Shown here piece after piece: positions 42,537 through 52,057 of a DNA stretch of 64,000 nt. Under the pieces are notes generated by a model. The model ran no database searches, had not been told where the DNA came from, and saw only the letters and a list, made by a program, of their open reading frames with translations. Numbering within the stretch: the stretch's first letter is position 1; every line of letters begins with the position of its first letter. Both the position numbers and the translations under genes were made by a program. This DNA is from Cytobacillus firmus (lineage in GTDB: Bacteria > Bacillota > Bacilli > Bacillales > Cytobacillaceae). Location of the stretch: contig NZ_CP086235.1 in the NCBI RefSeq assembly GCF_023612095.1, positions 1,995,501 to 2,059,500 on the forward strand. Direction: 5' to 3'.

Positions 42537-44471
42537 ATGAAAAAATTGATCCCTTCTGTGCGGCTGAAAATGAAAAGGGACACGTTTTTTATCCCTGATC
42601 CGGCCAAAGGTGTGTATTTTCGGAATAATGTAAGCTCCTTCCGCATGGAAGGCAGTATGATCGATCAGTGGGTTCAAAAGCTGATGCCGATGTTTAATGG
42701 TGAATATTCACTTGAGGAATTGACGGCCGGCTTGCCGGGCCCGCATAGGGATCGGGTGTTTGAAATTGCGGAAGTGCTGTACCGTAACGGCTTTGCGCGG
42801 GATGTTAGCGGGGATCATCCACACCAATTGGAAGAGCATGTCCTTAAAAAGTATTCCTCCCAGATCGAATTTTTGGAAAGCTTCGGTGATTCGGGTGCAT
42901 ACCGTTTCCAGGCATACCGGCAGGCAAAAGTGCTGGCAGCAGGATCTGGCCCTTTTTTCGTTTCGCTGGTTTCTGCGCTGATTGAGTCCGGATTGCCAAA
43001 GGTTCATATGGTCATTACAGACCCTGAATCGACTAACACAAAGAGGCTGAAGGAGATTGTCGCACATGCCCGGCAAACAGATCCCGAAGTTTCTGCAGAG
43101 GAGGTAACAAGAGAGAGTGAAGAGGATTGTTCCTGGGAGGAATTGATCCAGCCGTATGATTCAATTCTATATATATCGGAAGCAGGGAATGTAGAGGAAC
43201 TGCAGGTTATACATGCAGCTTGCCGGAAAGAGAAGAAGATATTACTTCCTGCTATTATCTACAAACAGGCTGGTATGGCAGGTCCTCTCGTGCATCCGGA
43301 ATCAGAAGGATGCTGGGAGACTGCCTGGCACCGCGTACATCAGTCCGCATTTTGCAAAGACAAGCAATTGCATACTTCCTCCGCCACGGCAGGAGCCATG
43401 CTCGCTAATTTGATCGTGTTTGAACTGTTTAAAGAGGTTACTGGATTGACCAGTGCTGAACAGAGAAATCACTTTTTCCTGCTTGATCTGGAGACGCTTG
43501 AAGGAAATTGGCATTCCTTCTTGCCACATTCGATGCTGTCAGGAAATACAGCTGTGGAATGGATTCAAGATGTAGATCAGAGAATAGGGCAAGATTCAGA
43601 AAGAAATAATTCTGACAGTTTGTTTCTTTTTTTCAGTCAATTGACTTCCAAGGAATCTGGGATTTTTCATATATGGGAGGAAGGGGATTTAAAGCAGCTT
43701 CCGCTGGCACAATGTGAAGTGCAGGCAGCAGATCCGCTGTCAAAGGGACCGGCCGAGCTTCTGCCAGCTTTAATTTGTACAGAATTGAGGCATGATGAAG
43801 CACGCAGGGAAGCAGGTTTGACCGGAATTGAATCGTATGTGTCGCGGATGGCTGAAAAGCTCGCCGCAGATCTGCTTGCACCTAGCGAATTTGTTGGTGT
43901 GGGAGCAGGAGAATCATTTGCAGAAGGGGTATTACGCGGGCTGGATAAATGTTTGGAAGAGAAGCTGCTGGCTAAAAGTCAAGCAGACCAGAGAACAGTT
44001 TCACCTTTGCATTTGAATGCAGTAGAAGATGAACGGTGCAGGTTTTATTTAGACGCGTTGACAACGATGAAGGGAGCACCAAAAATCTGCCAGGGTGAAG
44101 GAGTGTCCGGCTTCCCTGTGGTCTGGGTCGGCACGGACGATCGCTGGTTTGGCAGTGTTGGCATTAATAGAACATTGGCGCTGAGGAAAGCGCTGCAGCA
44201 TGCGATTGCACAGTCGCAAAAGCAAAGGGGGAGACATAGAGCAACTGCAGTGGAGGCATCATCTGTGCTTGTGGAGGAAAAGGAGCCTCAGCGTCTGGTC
44301 ATACCTACTTGTAATGAGAAGGAACAATCCCAGCTATTGCAGTCTGCCAGACAGGTTCTGGAAGAGAACAGCATGCAGCTCTTAGTGTGTGAATTTTCGT
44401 TCGAGCCATTTTTGAAAGAGAGTCTGGCAGGGGTGTTTGGGGTGTTCATACGGGAGGGGGAATCTCAGTGA
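42537..44471 (+). CDS. TOMM leader-peptide-binding (ocin-ThiF-like) protein
   Basis: 644 residues from the ATG at 42537, which TAAGGAGG precedes by six bases; an upstream in-frame ATG at 42456 has no site. The N-terminus (PSVRLKMKRDTFFIPDPAKGVYFRNN) is a RiPP-recognition-like region. The middle has ThiF/E1-like alpha/beta sequence (KVLAAGSGPFFVSLVSALIESG), and the C-terminus is YcaO-neighbour-like. In this class the protein binds the precursor leader and presents it to the YcaO cyclodehydratase. It overlaps the next gene by four bases. Confidence 0.82.
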   Translation: MKKLIPSVRLKMKRDTFFIPDPAKGVYFRNNVSSFRMEGSMIDQWVQKLMPMFNGEYSLEELTAGLPGPHRDRVFEIAEVLYRNGFARDVSGDHPHQLEEHVLKKYSSQIEFLESFGDSGAYRFQAYRQAKVLAAGSGPFFVSLVSALIESGLPKVHMVITDPESTNTKRLKEIVAHARQTDPEVSAEEVTRESEEDCSWEELIQPYDSILYISEAGNVEELQVIHAACRKEKKILLPAIIYKQAGMAGPLVHPESEGCWETAWHRVHQSAFCKDKQLHTSSATAGAMLANLIVFELFKEVTGLTSAEQRNHFFLLDLETLEGNWHSFLPHSMLSGNTAVEWIQDVDQRIGQDSERNNSDSLFLFFSQLTSKESGIFHIWEEGDLKQLPLAQCEVQAADPLSKGPAELLPALICTELRHDEARREAGLTGIESYVSRMAEKLAADLLAPSEFVGVGAGESFAEGVLRGLDKCLEEKLLAKSQADQRTVSPLHLNAVEDERCRFYLDALTTMKGAPKICQGEGVSGFPVVWVGTDDRWFGSVGINRTLALRKALQHAIAQSQKQRGRHRATAVEASSVLVEEKEPQRLVIPTCNEKEQSQLLQSARQVLEENSMQLLVCEFSFEPFLKESLAGVFGVFIREGESQ

Positions 44472-46411
44472 GTGCTGTCGTGGTAGTTGTCGGAGAGGGG
44501 CTGCTGGCGGACAGCGTATGCAAAGAACTGCCTGTCGGATTTAAGGTAATCCATCATTTGAATTTCGATCCTGAACTGCCGGATGGAACGAATTTGTTTC
44601 TGGTGCTGCACGATACCTGGATGCCTTCAGTCCATAAAAAGGCGGAAGAGGTATCCCGATCATCAGGTATTCCCTGGCTGCGGGGCTTTGTATCATTTGG
44701 AGAAGGCGTGATCGGCCCAATCGTTCACCCGTCTGCACCGGGATGCTCTCAGTGTGCGGACACTCGGAAACTCCTGGCAGGGCGTGACCGGGAAGAGATG
44801 TGGAAGCTGCAGCAGAAATTCGAAGGGAACAGCGGATTAGAAAGTGACGCCTGGGCATCTCGCACGGGGCTTTTACAGATGACACACCTGCTTGTGTCCG
44901 AGGTACAAAGGGTCCTTGAGGGCAGCTTAACGGACTTGGAAAGACGAATGTATCTGGTCAGTCTGAAAACAATGAAAACCTCTCGCCACCTCATTCTGCC
45001 GGATTCATTGTGCCCCGTGTGCAGCTCTCTGCCTGAAGATTCACAGGAAGCTGCAAGAATTACCCTTAACCCAAGCTTGAAAGTTAGCTCAGACAGTTAC
45101 CGCTGCCGCTCATTGGAGGATTTAGATCAAACGCTCATCAGCAATTATCTGGATCCGCGGACTGGTTTACTAAATGGGAAAATGTATGATTTCAAACCGC
45201 CTTTTGCAGATGTAGTTGTAAACCTGCCGTTGTTTGGAGGGGATGAAGGCGTGGCAGGCCGCACTCATTCCTATAAGGTGAGCGAGCTGACAGCCATTCT
45301 GGAGGGGCTTGAACGTTCCTGCGGCATATCGCCACGTGGAAAGAGGACAGCAGTCTATGACAGTTACCGCAACCTGGAAGACCGGGCTTTTAATCCTCTA
45401 AAAGCAGGTGTGCATGCAGATGAACAGTATGCACGGCAGAACTTTCCTTTTAATAAATTTAATCCTGATTTCCCGATGAATTGGGTATGGGGTTATTCGT
45501 TTTTGCAGGAGCGCCCGATTTTGGTTCCTGAGCTGCTTGCATATTACAGCTTGGGCTGCGGGAATGGGTTTGTCTATGAAACGTCCAACGGATGCGCACT
45601 GGGCGGCAGCCTGGAAGAAGCGATTTTCTACGGTATTTTAGAAGTAGTGGAGCGTGATTCATTCCTGATGGCCTGGTACGGCCAGCTTGCCCTTCCGCGT
45701 CTTGATCCCTCTTCCTCCAATGACGAGGAATTGCAGCTGATGATTGAGAGGGTGAGGACAGTGGCGGGATATGATCTCTATCTGTATAACGCGACAATGG
45801 AGCATGGGATACCAAGTGTCTGGGCGATGGCGAAGAACAGGAAGAAAAAAGGGCTGAATCTCATTTGTGCGGCCGGAGCTCATCCTGACCCGGTTCGGGC
45901 GGTAAAAAGCGCAGTCCATGAGTTAGCTGGAATGATGGGGACAATGGACGATGATTTTGAAGCGAACAAGACGAATTTACGGCAAATGCTTAAGGATTCT
46001 TCCCTTGTCAGGAAAATGGATGACCATGGGATGCTTTACGGTTTGCCGGAAGCGGAGGAGCGGCTGGCGTTTTTGCTGGATGAAAACCGTCCGCTGCGAT
46101 CGTTTTCCGAAGAATTCAAGCGGGGAAGGAGACATGCAGACCTGACAGATGATCTGCAGGACCTTCTTCAGGCCTTGCACAGGCAAAAGCTTGATGTCAT
46201 AGTGGTGGATCAGACGACACCGGAAATAAAGAGGAGCGGATTGCATTGTGTCAAGGTGCTGATTCCGGGGATGCTGCCCATGACATTTGGACACCACCTG
46301 ACACGTGTAACAGGACTGGAAAGGGTGCTGGAGGTTCCAAAGAAACTCGGATATGCTAAAGAACCGCTTAAAGTTGAACAGCTTAATCCACATCCCCATC
46401 CATTTCCATAA
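44468..46411 (+). CDS. TOMM cyclodehydratase, YcaO domain
   Basis: 647 residues. The N-terminal ThiF-like part carries a four-cysteine zinc site: C93 and C96 (GCSQC) with C181 and C184 (CPVC). The YcaO domain (about 215-640) has the ATP/Mg signature SNGCALGGSLEEAIFYGILEVVERD at 372-396. It ends PHPHPFP, the C-terminal PxPxP motif needed for activity in azoline-forming YcaO enzymes. It would convert core cysteines to thiazolines with ATP. GTG start, four-base overlap with the upstream gene, so the two are coupled. Confidence 0.92.
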   Translation: MSAVVVVVGEGLLADSVCKELPVGFKVIHHLNFDPELPDGTNLFLVLHDTWMPSVHKKAEEVSRSSGIPWLRGFVSFGEGVIGPIVHPSAPGCSQCADTRKLLAGRDREEMWKLQQKFEGNSGLESDAWASRTGLLQMTHLLVSEVQRVLEGSLTDLERRMYLVSLKTMKTSRHLILPDSLCPVCSSLPEDSQEAARITLNPSLKVSSDSYRCRSLEDLDQTLISNYLDPRTGLLNGKMYDFKPPFADVVVNLPLFGGDEGVAGRTHSYKVSELTAILEGLERSCGISPRGKRTAVYDSYRNLEDRAFNPLKAGVHADEQYARQNFPFNKFNPDFPMNWVWGYSFLQERPILVPELLAYYSLGCGNGFVYETSNGCALGGSLEEAIFYGILEVVERDSFLMAWYGQLALPRLDPSSSNDEELQLMIERVRTVAGYDLYLYNATMEHGIPSVWAMAKNRKKKGLNLICAAGAHPDPVRAVKSAVHELAGMMGTMDDDFEANKTNLRQMLKDSSLVRKMDDHGMLYGLPEAEERLAFLLDENRPLRSFSEEFKRGRRHADLTDDLQDLLQALHRQKLDVIVVDQTTPEIKRSGLHCVKVLIPGMLPMTFGHHLTRVTGLERVLEVPKKLGYAKEPLKVEQLNPHPHPFP

Positions 46412-46431
46412 GCCCTCACAGGGAGGTGAAA

Positions 46432-48005
46432 ATGATGAATCCAGATACATTTCTGCACAATTTGCATTTTGATATCGATCAAATAACCCCGCCGGATTGG
46501 GAGGTGGATTGGGAAGATGCTCCGCTTGCCTATAAGCTTTACCGGGGCTTGCCAGTTTTCCCCTGTCCCTGGAGGTTCCCCTTTCTCTTGAAGAATGGGA
46601 GGAACCCGCAAAGCCTGACCTTAGGAGAATTGGGGATTTTCTTTGGTACACATTCGGCCTGAATCAATTTTCCCAGTCTGTCTCTCCAGTGGGTTCGGAT
46701 GAGCAAGGGGATTTTATGCAGTCGTTTCGGCGGTCTGTGCCTTCTGGCGGAGCGCTGTATCCGAACGAACTATACATGTTTTTGAAAATAGATGATGTGC
46801 CGGAAGGGATCTACCATTATGATGTGCTGCGCCACCGCCTGGTGCTGCTGCGCAGGGGGAATTTCGATTCGTATATAGCCCGTGCTCTTGGCAGTCGGTG
46901 TGATGTGCCAACTTGTTTTGGGACTGTGTTCGTGACGACCATGTTCTGGAAAAATTATTATAAATACAACAACTTTGCTTATCGTCTGCAGGGCTTGGAT
47001 GCAGGGGGAGTAATTGGACAGTTATTGGAGGTTACAAAGAGGTTTGGTTTTGCAGCTGGGGTTTACTTCCAATTTCTTGATCGTGCCCTCAACCATCTCC
47101 TTGGACTGTCTGAAGAGGAGGAGAGCGTTTATGCTGTGATCCCGCTGTCAGTTGAACCGACCAGCTGGGCTGAAAACAGAACCAGCAAGGACGGAATGGC
47201 CTCTGCCTCCGAATTGTGCGGGGAAATAACCCAGATTCAGACTAAAACCTTAGTCAGATCTAACAAAGTTAAAGAATTTCCGATGTTAACCAGCGTCAAT
47301 AAAGCGTCCATGCAGGAATCCGCTGATTCGTTTCGTCAAATCATTCCTCAAGAGTCCCACTGTGAGGGCCGGCCTGTGACTCTTCCTCCTGTAAACAGGA
47401 TATCGTATGATTTGGCGGCAGTCTGCCGGGAGCGCTTTTCACCGGAAATGGATTTCACTTTAGGAAAAGTCAGCCTGGAGCAGCTTGCTGCCATTCTTCA
47501 TGAGGCGACTGAATCCTGCCTGTATCGAAACGATTTAGATATGGCACTTGAAAAGCGCGCGTCACGTGTAACTCTATATGTGTGTTTGAATAATGTCGAT
47601 GGGATTCCGGATGGAGCTTATTATTACGACAGCGATGCCCATTCACTAAGGGAGATTAGTCTTGGCGACCATCGGCTTGTGCTTCAATCCGGAATGCCTG
47701 CAGGCAATGTGAATCTGTTTCAAGTCCCGCTCTGCTTTCATATAGCCGGGGATAGAGCTTACCATAAAACGGAGTTGAACTATAGAGGCTACCGCATTCA
47801 GCAAATGGAAGCGGGAATGCTTATGCAGCGATTACTTATAGCAGCAACAGCGCTTGGAATGGGCGGACATCCGCTGCTCGGGTTTGATGCAAAGATGAGT
47901 GATGAAATCTACGGAACCGAATCACTGGGAAAAACCAGCCTCATCCAAATCCCAATTGGCTTCTACCGGGCCCGTCCATGGCTGAAGGGGAATTTAATTA
48001 GCTAG
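46432..48005 (+). pseudogene. SagB-type dehydrogenase, interrupted by one frameshift
   Basis: Frame one, from ATG 46432 behind GGGAGGTG, gives MNPDTFLHNLHFDIDQ to YRGLPVF. After the CCCC run at 46560-46563 the family sequence continues in the next frame: LSLEEWEEPAKPDLRRIGDF, then SVPSGGALYPNELY and two nitroreductase-like halves to 48005. Restoring one C joins them into about 525 residues. SagB enzymes use FMN to oxidise azolines to azoles. As sequenced the gene is split, so the cluster either makes azolines only, uses the downstream frame from a new start, or the indel is a sequencing error. Confidence 0.82.
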
Positions 48006-48029
48006 ATTAGAAGATGAATCTGGTTGAAG

Positions 48030-48355
48030 TTTAGGGATGGTTGGGCGCTTAGCGACCATAATAAGAGTGGAGAAGAATATCGTCGTTAATAGAGTTGATT
48101 AACTCCCAAAAGTCAGGTAGCAGAGAAGAGATGGTCGTTAAAGCTCCCGATTAACGACCATTTAGAGGAGTAGAGAAGAAGAATAGTACTTAATGAAGAT
48201 GAATAACTCCCGAAAAACAGGAAACAGTGTTGAAATGGTCGTTGAAGCTCCTGATTAACGACCATTTCAAGGAGTGGAGAAGAAATATCGTCGTTAATGG
48301 AGATGATTAATTCCCGAAAGTCAGGAAGCAGTGAAGAAATAGTCGTTAAACTATG
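48030..48355 (+). repeat. Array F: hairpin repeats with 52-bp half-units
   Basis: TCGTTAA or its variant recurs at 48083, 48135, 48187 (degenerate), 48239, 48291 and 48343, always 52 bp apart. Two half-units alternate, giving a 104-bp period. One half carries a long dyad, AATGGTCGTTAA with TTAACGACCATT. The sequence is unrelated to arrays A-D. It lies between the convergent genes ending at 48005 and 48434. Confidence 0.9.
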
Positions 48356-48389
48356 CAGCTTTCAAAAACAATCTATCTATAAAACTACC

Positions 48390-48433
48390 TTTTAAAAAGG
48401 CCCCAGCTGTTATTAAGCCGGCGCCTTTTTAAT
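48390..48433 (-). terminator. Terminator of the cyclase gene
   Basis: AAAAAGGC and GCGCCTTTTT arms separated by about 20 bases, T-rich on the minus-strand exit. It overlaps the gene's 3' end. Confidence 0.6.
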
Positions 48434-50305
48434 TCATTCCCCGAACTTCCCCCGATAATGAGCTAAAGCCATAAGAGGAAAGATATAACGATAGCTATGA
48501 TAATGAATGTAAAAGCTTCCGGCCAGAGCTTGCCCTTTTGGATAGACAGTCGTCCAATCCTCTTTATCAATTGAGTTCAGCAAGTAGTGAATTCCTTTTT
48601 GAATCTGTTCAGTTGGCTGGTCTTCCGCTGCAATTAGAGCATCAACCGCCCACGCCGTGTCTGTAAGTGTGCTTGCATTCAAGGGAACATAAGATTTTTG
48701 GCTGTCGCTCAGGCAGGATTCTCCCCAGCCGCCATCCTCGTTTTGGATTTTCTTCAGCCAGTCACAAGCCTTCCTGACAGAAGGATGGGTTGAATGGCCT
48801 GCCGCAACAAGCCCTGTTACTGCCGCCCATGTCCCGTAAATATAGCAAATGCCCCATCTCCCATACCAGGTGCCATCCTGCTCCTGATTTTCCACCAGCC
48901 AGTTTACTGCGTTTTTAATCAAAGGGTCTGCAGATGGCAGATTCGTATAGTTCCCCAAAAACTCCAGCGTTCTCCCGGTCAGATCGGCTGAGGTGGGGTC
49001 TCCAAACATATATTCACCCTTTTCAAACGGAAGGAAGGCGAGCCATGGATTTTCGGTGTTTCTTTCAAAGGAAGGCCAGCCTCCATCATCATTTTGCATG
49101 GATAAAAGCCACTGAATGCCGCGATCCCAGGCATCCTGATATTCTGAACTGTCCTCGACACTTATGGCGATCGCCCTCAAAGAAGCGGTAGTATCATCGA
49201 CATCCGGGTTGAGGGTGTTGACATCGGAAAATCCCCATCCGCCAGGCTTTCCATGGGGGTTATGGATCGCCCAGTCCCCCAGCTGATCATGCTGGCGCTT
49301 TAGCAAATAGGTGTTTGCTTTCCTTACTGCAGGGTCATTCGAAGAAACACCCGCTAATTGGAGTGCTGTGTTTATGAGAGATGTATTCCATACACTGGCG
49401 TTTGCGTATTGGATATGAGGGAGGCCGTCTATATCAGTCCGGAGCGATTTTAGCCCCTCAACTGCATTCTTTATTACGGGCTCTTCTTTGGAATAGCCAA
49501 GAGACAGGAGCGCAAAAATCATTAAAAAGGTTGAGCTGAAATAACTATAGAAGGTCCCATCCGGCTCAATCCGCTCAAGCATATATTCCATTGCCCGGTC
49601 CATTGCCAATGAGTGAAGCTGTTCAGGCAGCCCCAAAAGCTCTTCAACACCTTCTTTGATCAATGATAAAAATGATCGGTATTCGGGCTGGACCTCCCAC
49701 TGGGCTCTTGTTGTTAGCAAGTCAGAAAGGTCAGGGCTGTTTTTCGTTTGGATGCTGAATTTTTTCTCGGAAAGAATCAGGATCGGGGCCAGATTCACAC
49801 GCCCATACACCGAAAACTGATAAAAGTTGAAAGGGAAGGACAGGGGCAGAAGCATGATCTCGATGGGAATCGGAAAGGATTCCGGCCATGGGTATTGTCC
49901 CGTAGAGGCTAACATAATTTTGGTGAAAACATTTGCGCTCTCCATTCCGCCATGCTCCCGTATAAACTTCTTGGCAGCTTGCATTCTAGGGTCTTCCTTC
50001 TCGATATAGCCAGAATAAAGTAGTCCGTAATAGGCCTCCAGCGTGGCATTTGCATTTCCATCCGGTTCATCCCGGAAAAGCTTCCAGGTGCCATTCTCTT
50101 CCTGCAAGCTCAGGATTCTTGCAGCCAGTCCCTGGATTAATTTTTCATCATGTATCTCCAGTGTCCTTAATAAAATGATCATATAAGCGTCTGTAGAAAT
50201 GCCGGTTTCAAAAGGATAATTCCATGAACCATCAGGGGACTGGTCTTTTCTTAATGCGGCAATGAGACGTTTCATGCCAGCAGCGGTTTTGGTCATGTCA
50301 TGCAC
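48434..50305 (-). CDS. sqhC: Squalene-hopene/sporulenol-type terpene cyclase
   Basis: 623 residues, close to B. subtilis SqhC (about 630). The acidic catalytic motif is DVDDTT at 368-373. Repeated QW motifs are present, including SPDGSWNYP, LSLQEENGTWKL, SMQNDDGGWPSF, ENQEQDGTWYGRW and IQNEDGGWGES. Such cyclases protonate a linear triterpene, or in Bacillus tetraprenyl-beta-curcumene, to form a polycyclic lipid of membranes or spores. A prenyl-transferring partner is not adjacent. The start is GTG 50305 or ATG 50296; GGAGAGG lies between usable distances for both. Confidence 0.88.
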   Translation of the reverse strand: MHDMTKTAAGMKRLIAALRKDQSPDGSWNYPFETGISTDAYMIILLRTLEIHDEKLIQGLAARILSLQEENGTWKLFRDEPDGNANATLEAYYGLLYSGYIEKEDPRMQAAKKFIREHGGMESANVFTKIMLASTGQYPWPESFPIPIEIMLLPLSFPFNFYQFSVYGRVNLAPILILSEKKFSIQTKNSPDLSDLLTTRAQWEVQPEYRSFLSLIKEGVEELLGLPEQLHSLAMDRAMEYMLERIEPDGTFYSYFSSTFLMIFALLSLGYSKEEPVIKNAVEGLKSLRTDIDGLPHIQYANASVWNTSLINTALQLAGVSSNDPAVRKANTYLLKRQHDQLGDWAIHNPHGKPGGWGFSDVNTLNPDVDDTTASLRAIAISVEDSSEYQDAWDRGIQWLLSMQNDDGGWPSFERNTENPWLAFLPFEKGEYMFGDPTSADLTGRTLEFLGNYTNLPSADPLIKNAVNWLVENQEQDGTWYGRWGICYIYGTWAAVTGLVAAGHSTHPSVRKACDWLKKIQNEDGGWGESCLSDSQKSYVPLNASTLTDTAWAVDALIAAEDQPTEQIQKGIHYLLNSIDKEDWTTVYPKGQALAGSFYIHYHSYRYIFPLMALAHYRGKFGE

Positions 50306-50375
50306 ATTCCTCTCCGGTTAAATTGCTCCTATAGATACATATTCATATCACAGAGAGAGAATTCATGGAGGAGGG

Positions 50376-51487
50376 ATGCTTATCTTTTTTCAAAAGAAAC
50401 AACCAATGAACTGGTTAAAAGAAGAATTAAAGAAAAAAGTTCAAAAGCAGATAAACCTATCAGATGAAGATAAGAGGATTCTGAGCGAGGTAAAAAGTGA
50501 GACAAAGAAATGGAATCTAAATAATGTCACCCGGACAAAGGCCTACCTAGACTTCTACCGACAGCATCCCGAAATCCATTGGGCCTTTTTGGGGCATATG
50601 GTTTCCCGCAATGGTGGCTGGAATATGACCGATTTAAAAGGAGAGCTCCTGTCCAGATTACTATCAAATCGGGAAAAGCAATCCTTCTTTTCTTTTTTGG
50701 AAAGAGGGAACTGGCTCATTTTTCAGGATGCGTATCCTCAATTTTTGATTTACAGGGAAAGCCTGAAGCGAAACAAGCCCTTATTTTATCTTTTTCCGTT
50801 CCTTAATATCTCGGTTTTTATGGAAACAGTCTGGAATAGTTTTTGGAGGAAGCCTGATCCCTATCTGCTCACCATTGCCCTTATCATCAATGAACAAAGC
50901 TATTTAGAACAAAGGGTGATTCAAAATCCGCAATATAAGCTCGAGGTTTTTCAAAAGCTTGAATTTAAGCTGCAGGAGCTGCTGTCCTTGAATCACATCC
51001 TTTTCCCTTATCAAAAGAAGGGTGTTCTCCATCTGAAAGGCCAGACATTGAATCATTTTGAATCGCTGCACGAGCGGATTACATTAGGGAAAAGGCTGTA
51101 CGATGTTCTATTTAAGGACAAAGAGGTCCTTGCCCTAACGGAACAATGGGCGAATGCACATCCCCATACCGGCTCAAGAAAGGATTATTGGCCGCATATT
51201 TTCAATGATGTCCATGAAGGGGTGCCAGGCGAGCAATATCAATTTCAGCTAAAGTCGTGCCAGCTCCGGCCGGGGGAAGGAGGATTTTTAGCCCAAGCCT
51301 TGAAATCGCCTGGAAAAATGCAAGCCAGCCTGAAGCAGAATTAGGAGATTGGTATAAAAGTGATCACGTATTGGAGTATTTTTTGGAGTCAGACGATATG
51401 ATTAATGGAGAGATCAGGCATGCATACTGTCAAACACTTGAAAGGCTCGAGCTCGCAGCCCTTGCCAAAAAGGCCGTCTGGAATTAA
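50376..51487 (+). pseudogene. DUF2515 (YppC-like) gene, interrupted by one frameshift
   Basis: Frame one gives a 322-residue product: helical, with LFPFLNISVFMETVWNSFWRKPDPYLLTIALIINEQSYLEQRVI, a DUF2515 feature. At the GGGGG run near 51270 the frame goes wrong, and the expected C-terminus (RRIFSPSLEIAWKN, then GDWYKSDHVLEYFLESDDM) appears in another frame ending at 51487. One extra G restores a protein of about 370 residues. Function of the family is unknown. GGAGG stands four bases before the ATG. As with SagB, the lesion is a single-base loss in a G/C homopolymer. Confidence 0.78.
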
Positions 51488-51863
51488 AGCCTATATACCG
51501 GCCATGCTGCTGGCATCGCTGTTAGGAACATATTTAGATTTGTATTTTATCGGGAAGGGGATGTATGCTTTCCCAATACGCCCATTCTCAGACATCTTTA
51601 CGATCAATATTTTATTCACCCTGGCCGTCCTTCCGATTTTAATGATTTCTTTATTAAAAATAATGGAAAGCTTAAGGGGCCGGTTCCGGTGGATGTTTGT
51701 ATTGGCCATCAGTATAGCGATGGCAGCTGCAGAAAAAATGGCAGAGAGTATCGGAATATTTGTTCATGCCGAAAACTGGCATCATCTTTATACCTTCATT
51801 GGCTACTGCCTATTTATTGGATTGATCGCTGCCTTTCATGGATGGATGAATGGAAATCGCTGA
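51420..51863 (+). CDS. Small polytopic membrane protein
   Basis: 147 residues from ATG 51420, seven bases after GGAGAG. It overlaps the 3' end of the DUF2515 gene. Four helices: about 25-45, 60-80, 90-108 and 115-137. The motifs YLDLYFIGKGMYAFPIRPFSD and HHLYTFIGYCLFIG recall the CBO0543-type membrane proteins, with an FP-rich loop between helices one and two. Function unknown. Confidence 0.6.
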   Translation: MHTVKHLKGSSSQPLPKRPSGIKAYIPAMLLASLLGTYLDLYFIGKGMYAFPIRPFSDIFTINILFTLAVLPILMISLLKIMESLRGRFRWMFVLAISIAMAAAEKMAESIGIFVHAENWHHLYTFIGYCLFIGLIAAFHGWMNGNR

Positions 51864-52057
51864 AAAAAGCCTATTTCAATAGTGTAAAAGCTTCCGTTTT
51901 CTGAAAAAGTTTAGTTGAAGGAATTTAAACGATGACTGAAGAAGTTGTAATAGTACCTAAAGTATATTTTAAGGTTAATATATTTCTTATTGCGGAGGGG
52001 ATTTAGTGCAAACACTTTTTAAATATTATAACTGGATGATATTAAAGTGGTGAATTC

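Noticed and set aside
45977..46651. Minus-strand ORF opposite YcaO and SagB
   Set aside because: No family features, and it crosses two well-supported plus-strand genes.
3110..48355. CRISPR array as an explanation of the repeats
   Set aside because: Units are joined directly with no unique spacers of uniform length, drift between copies is high, and no cas genes are in the window.
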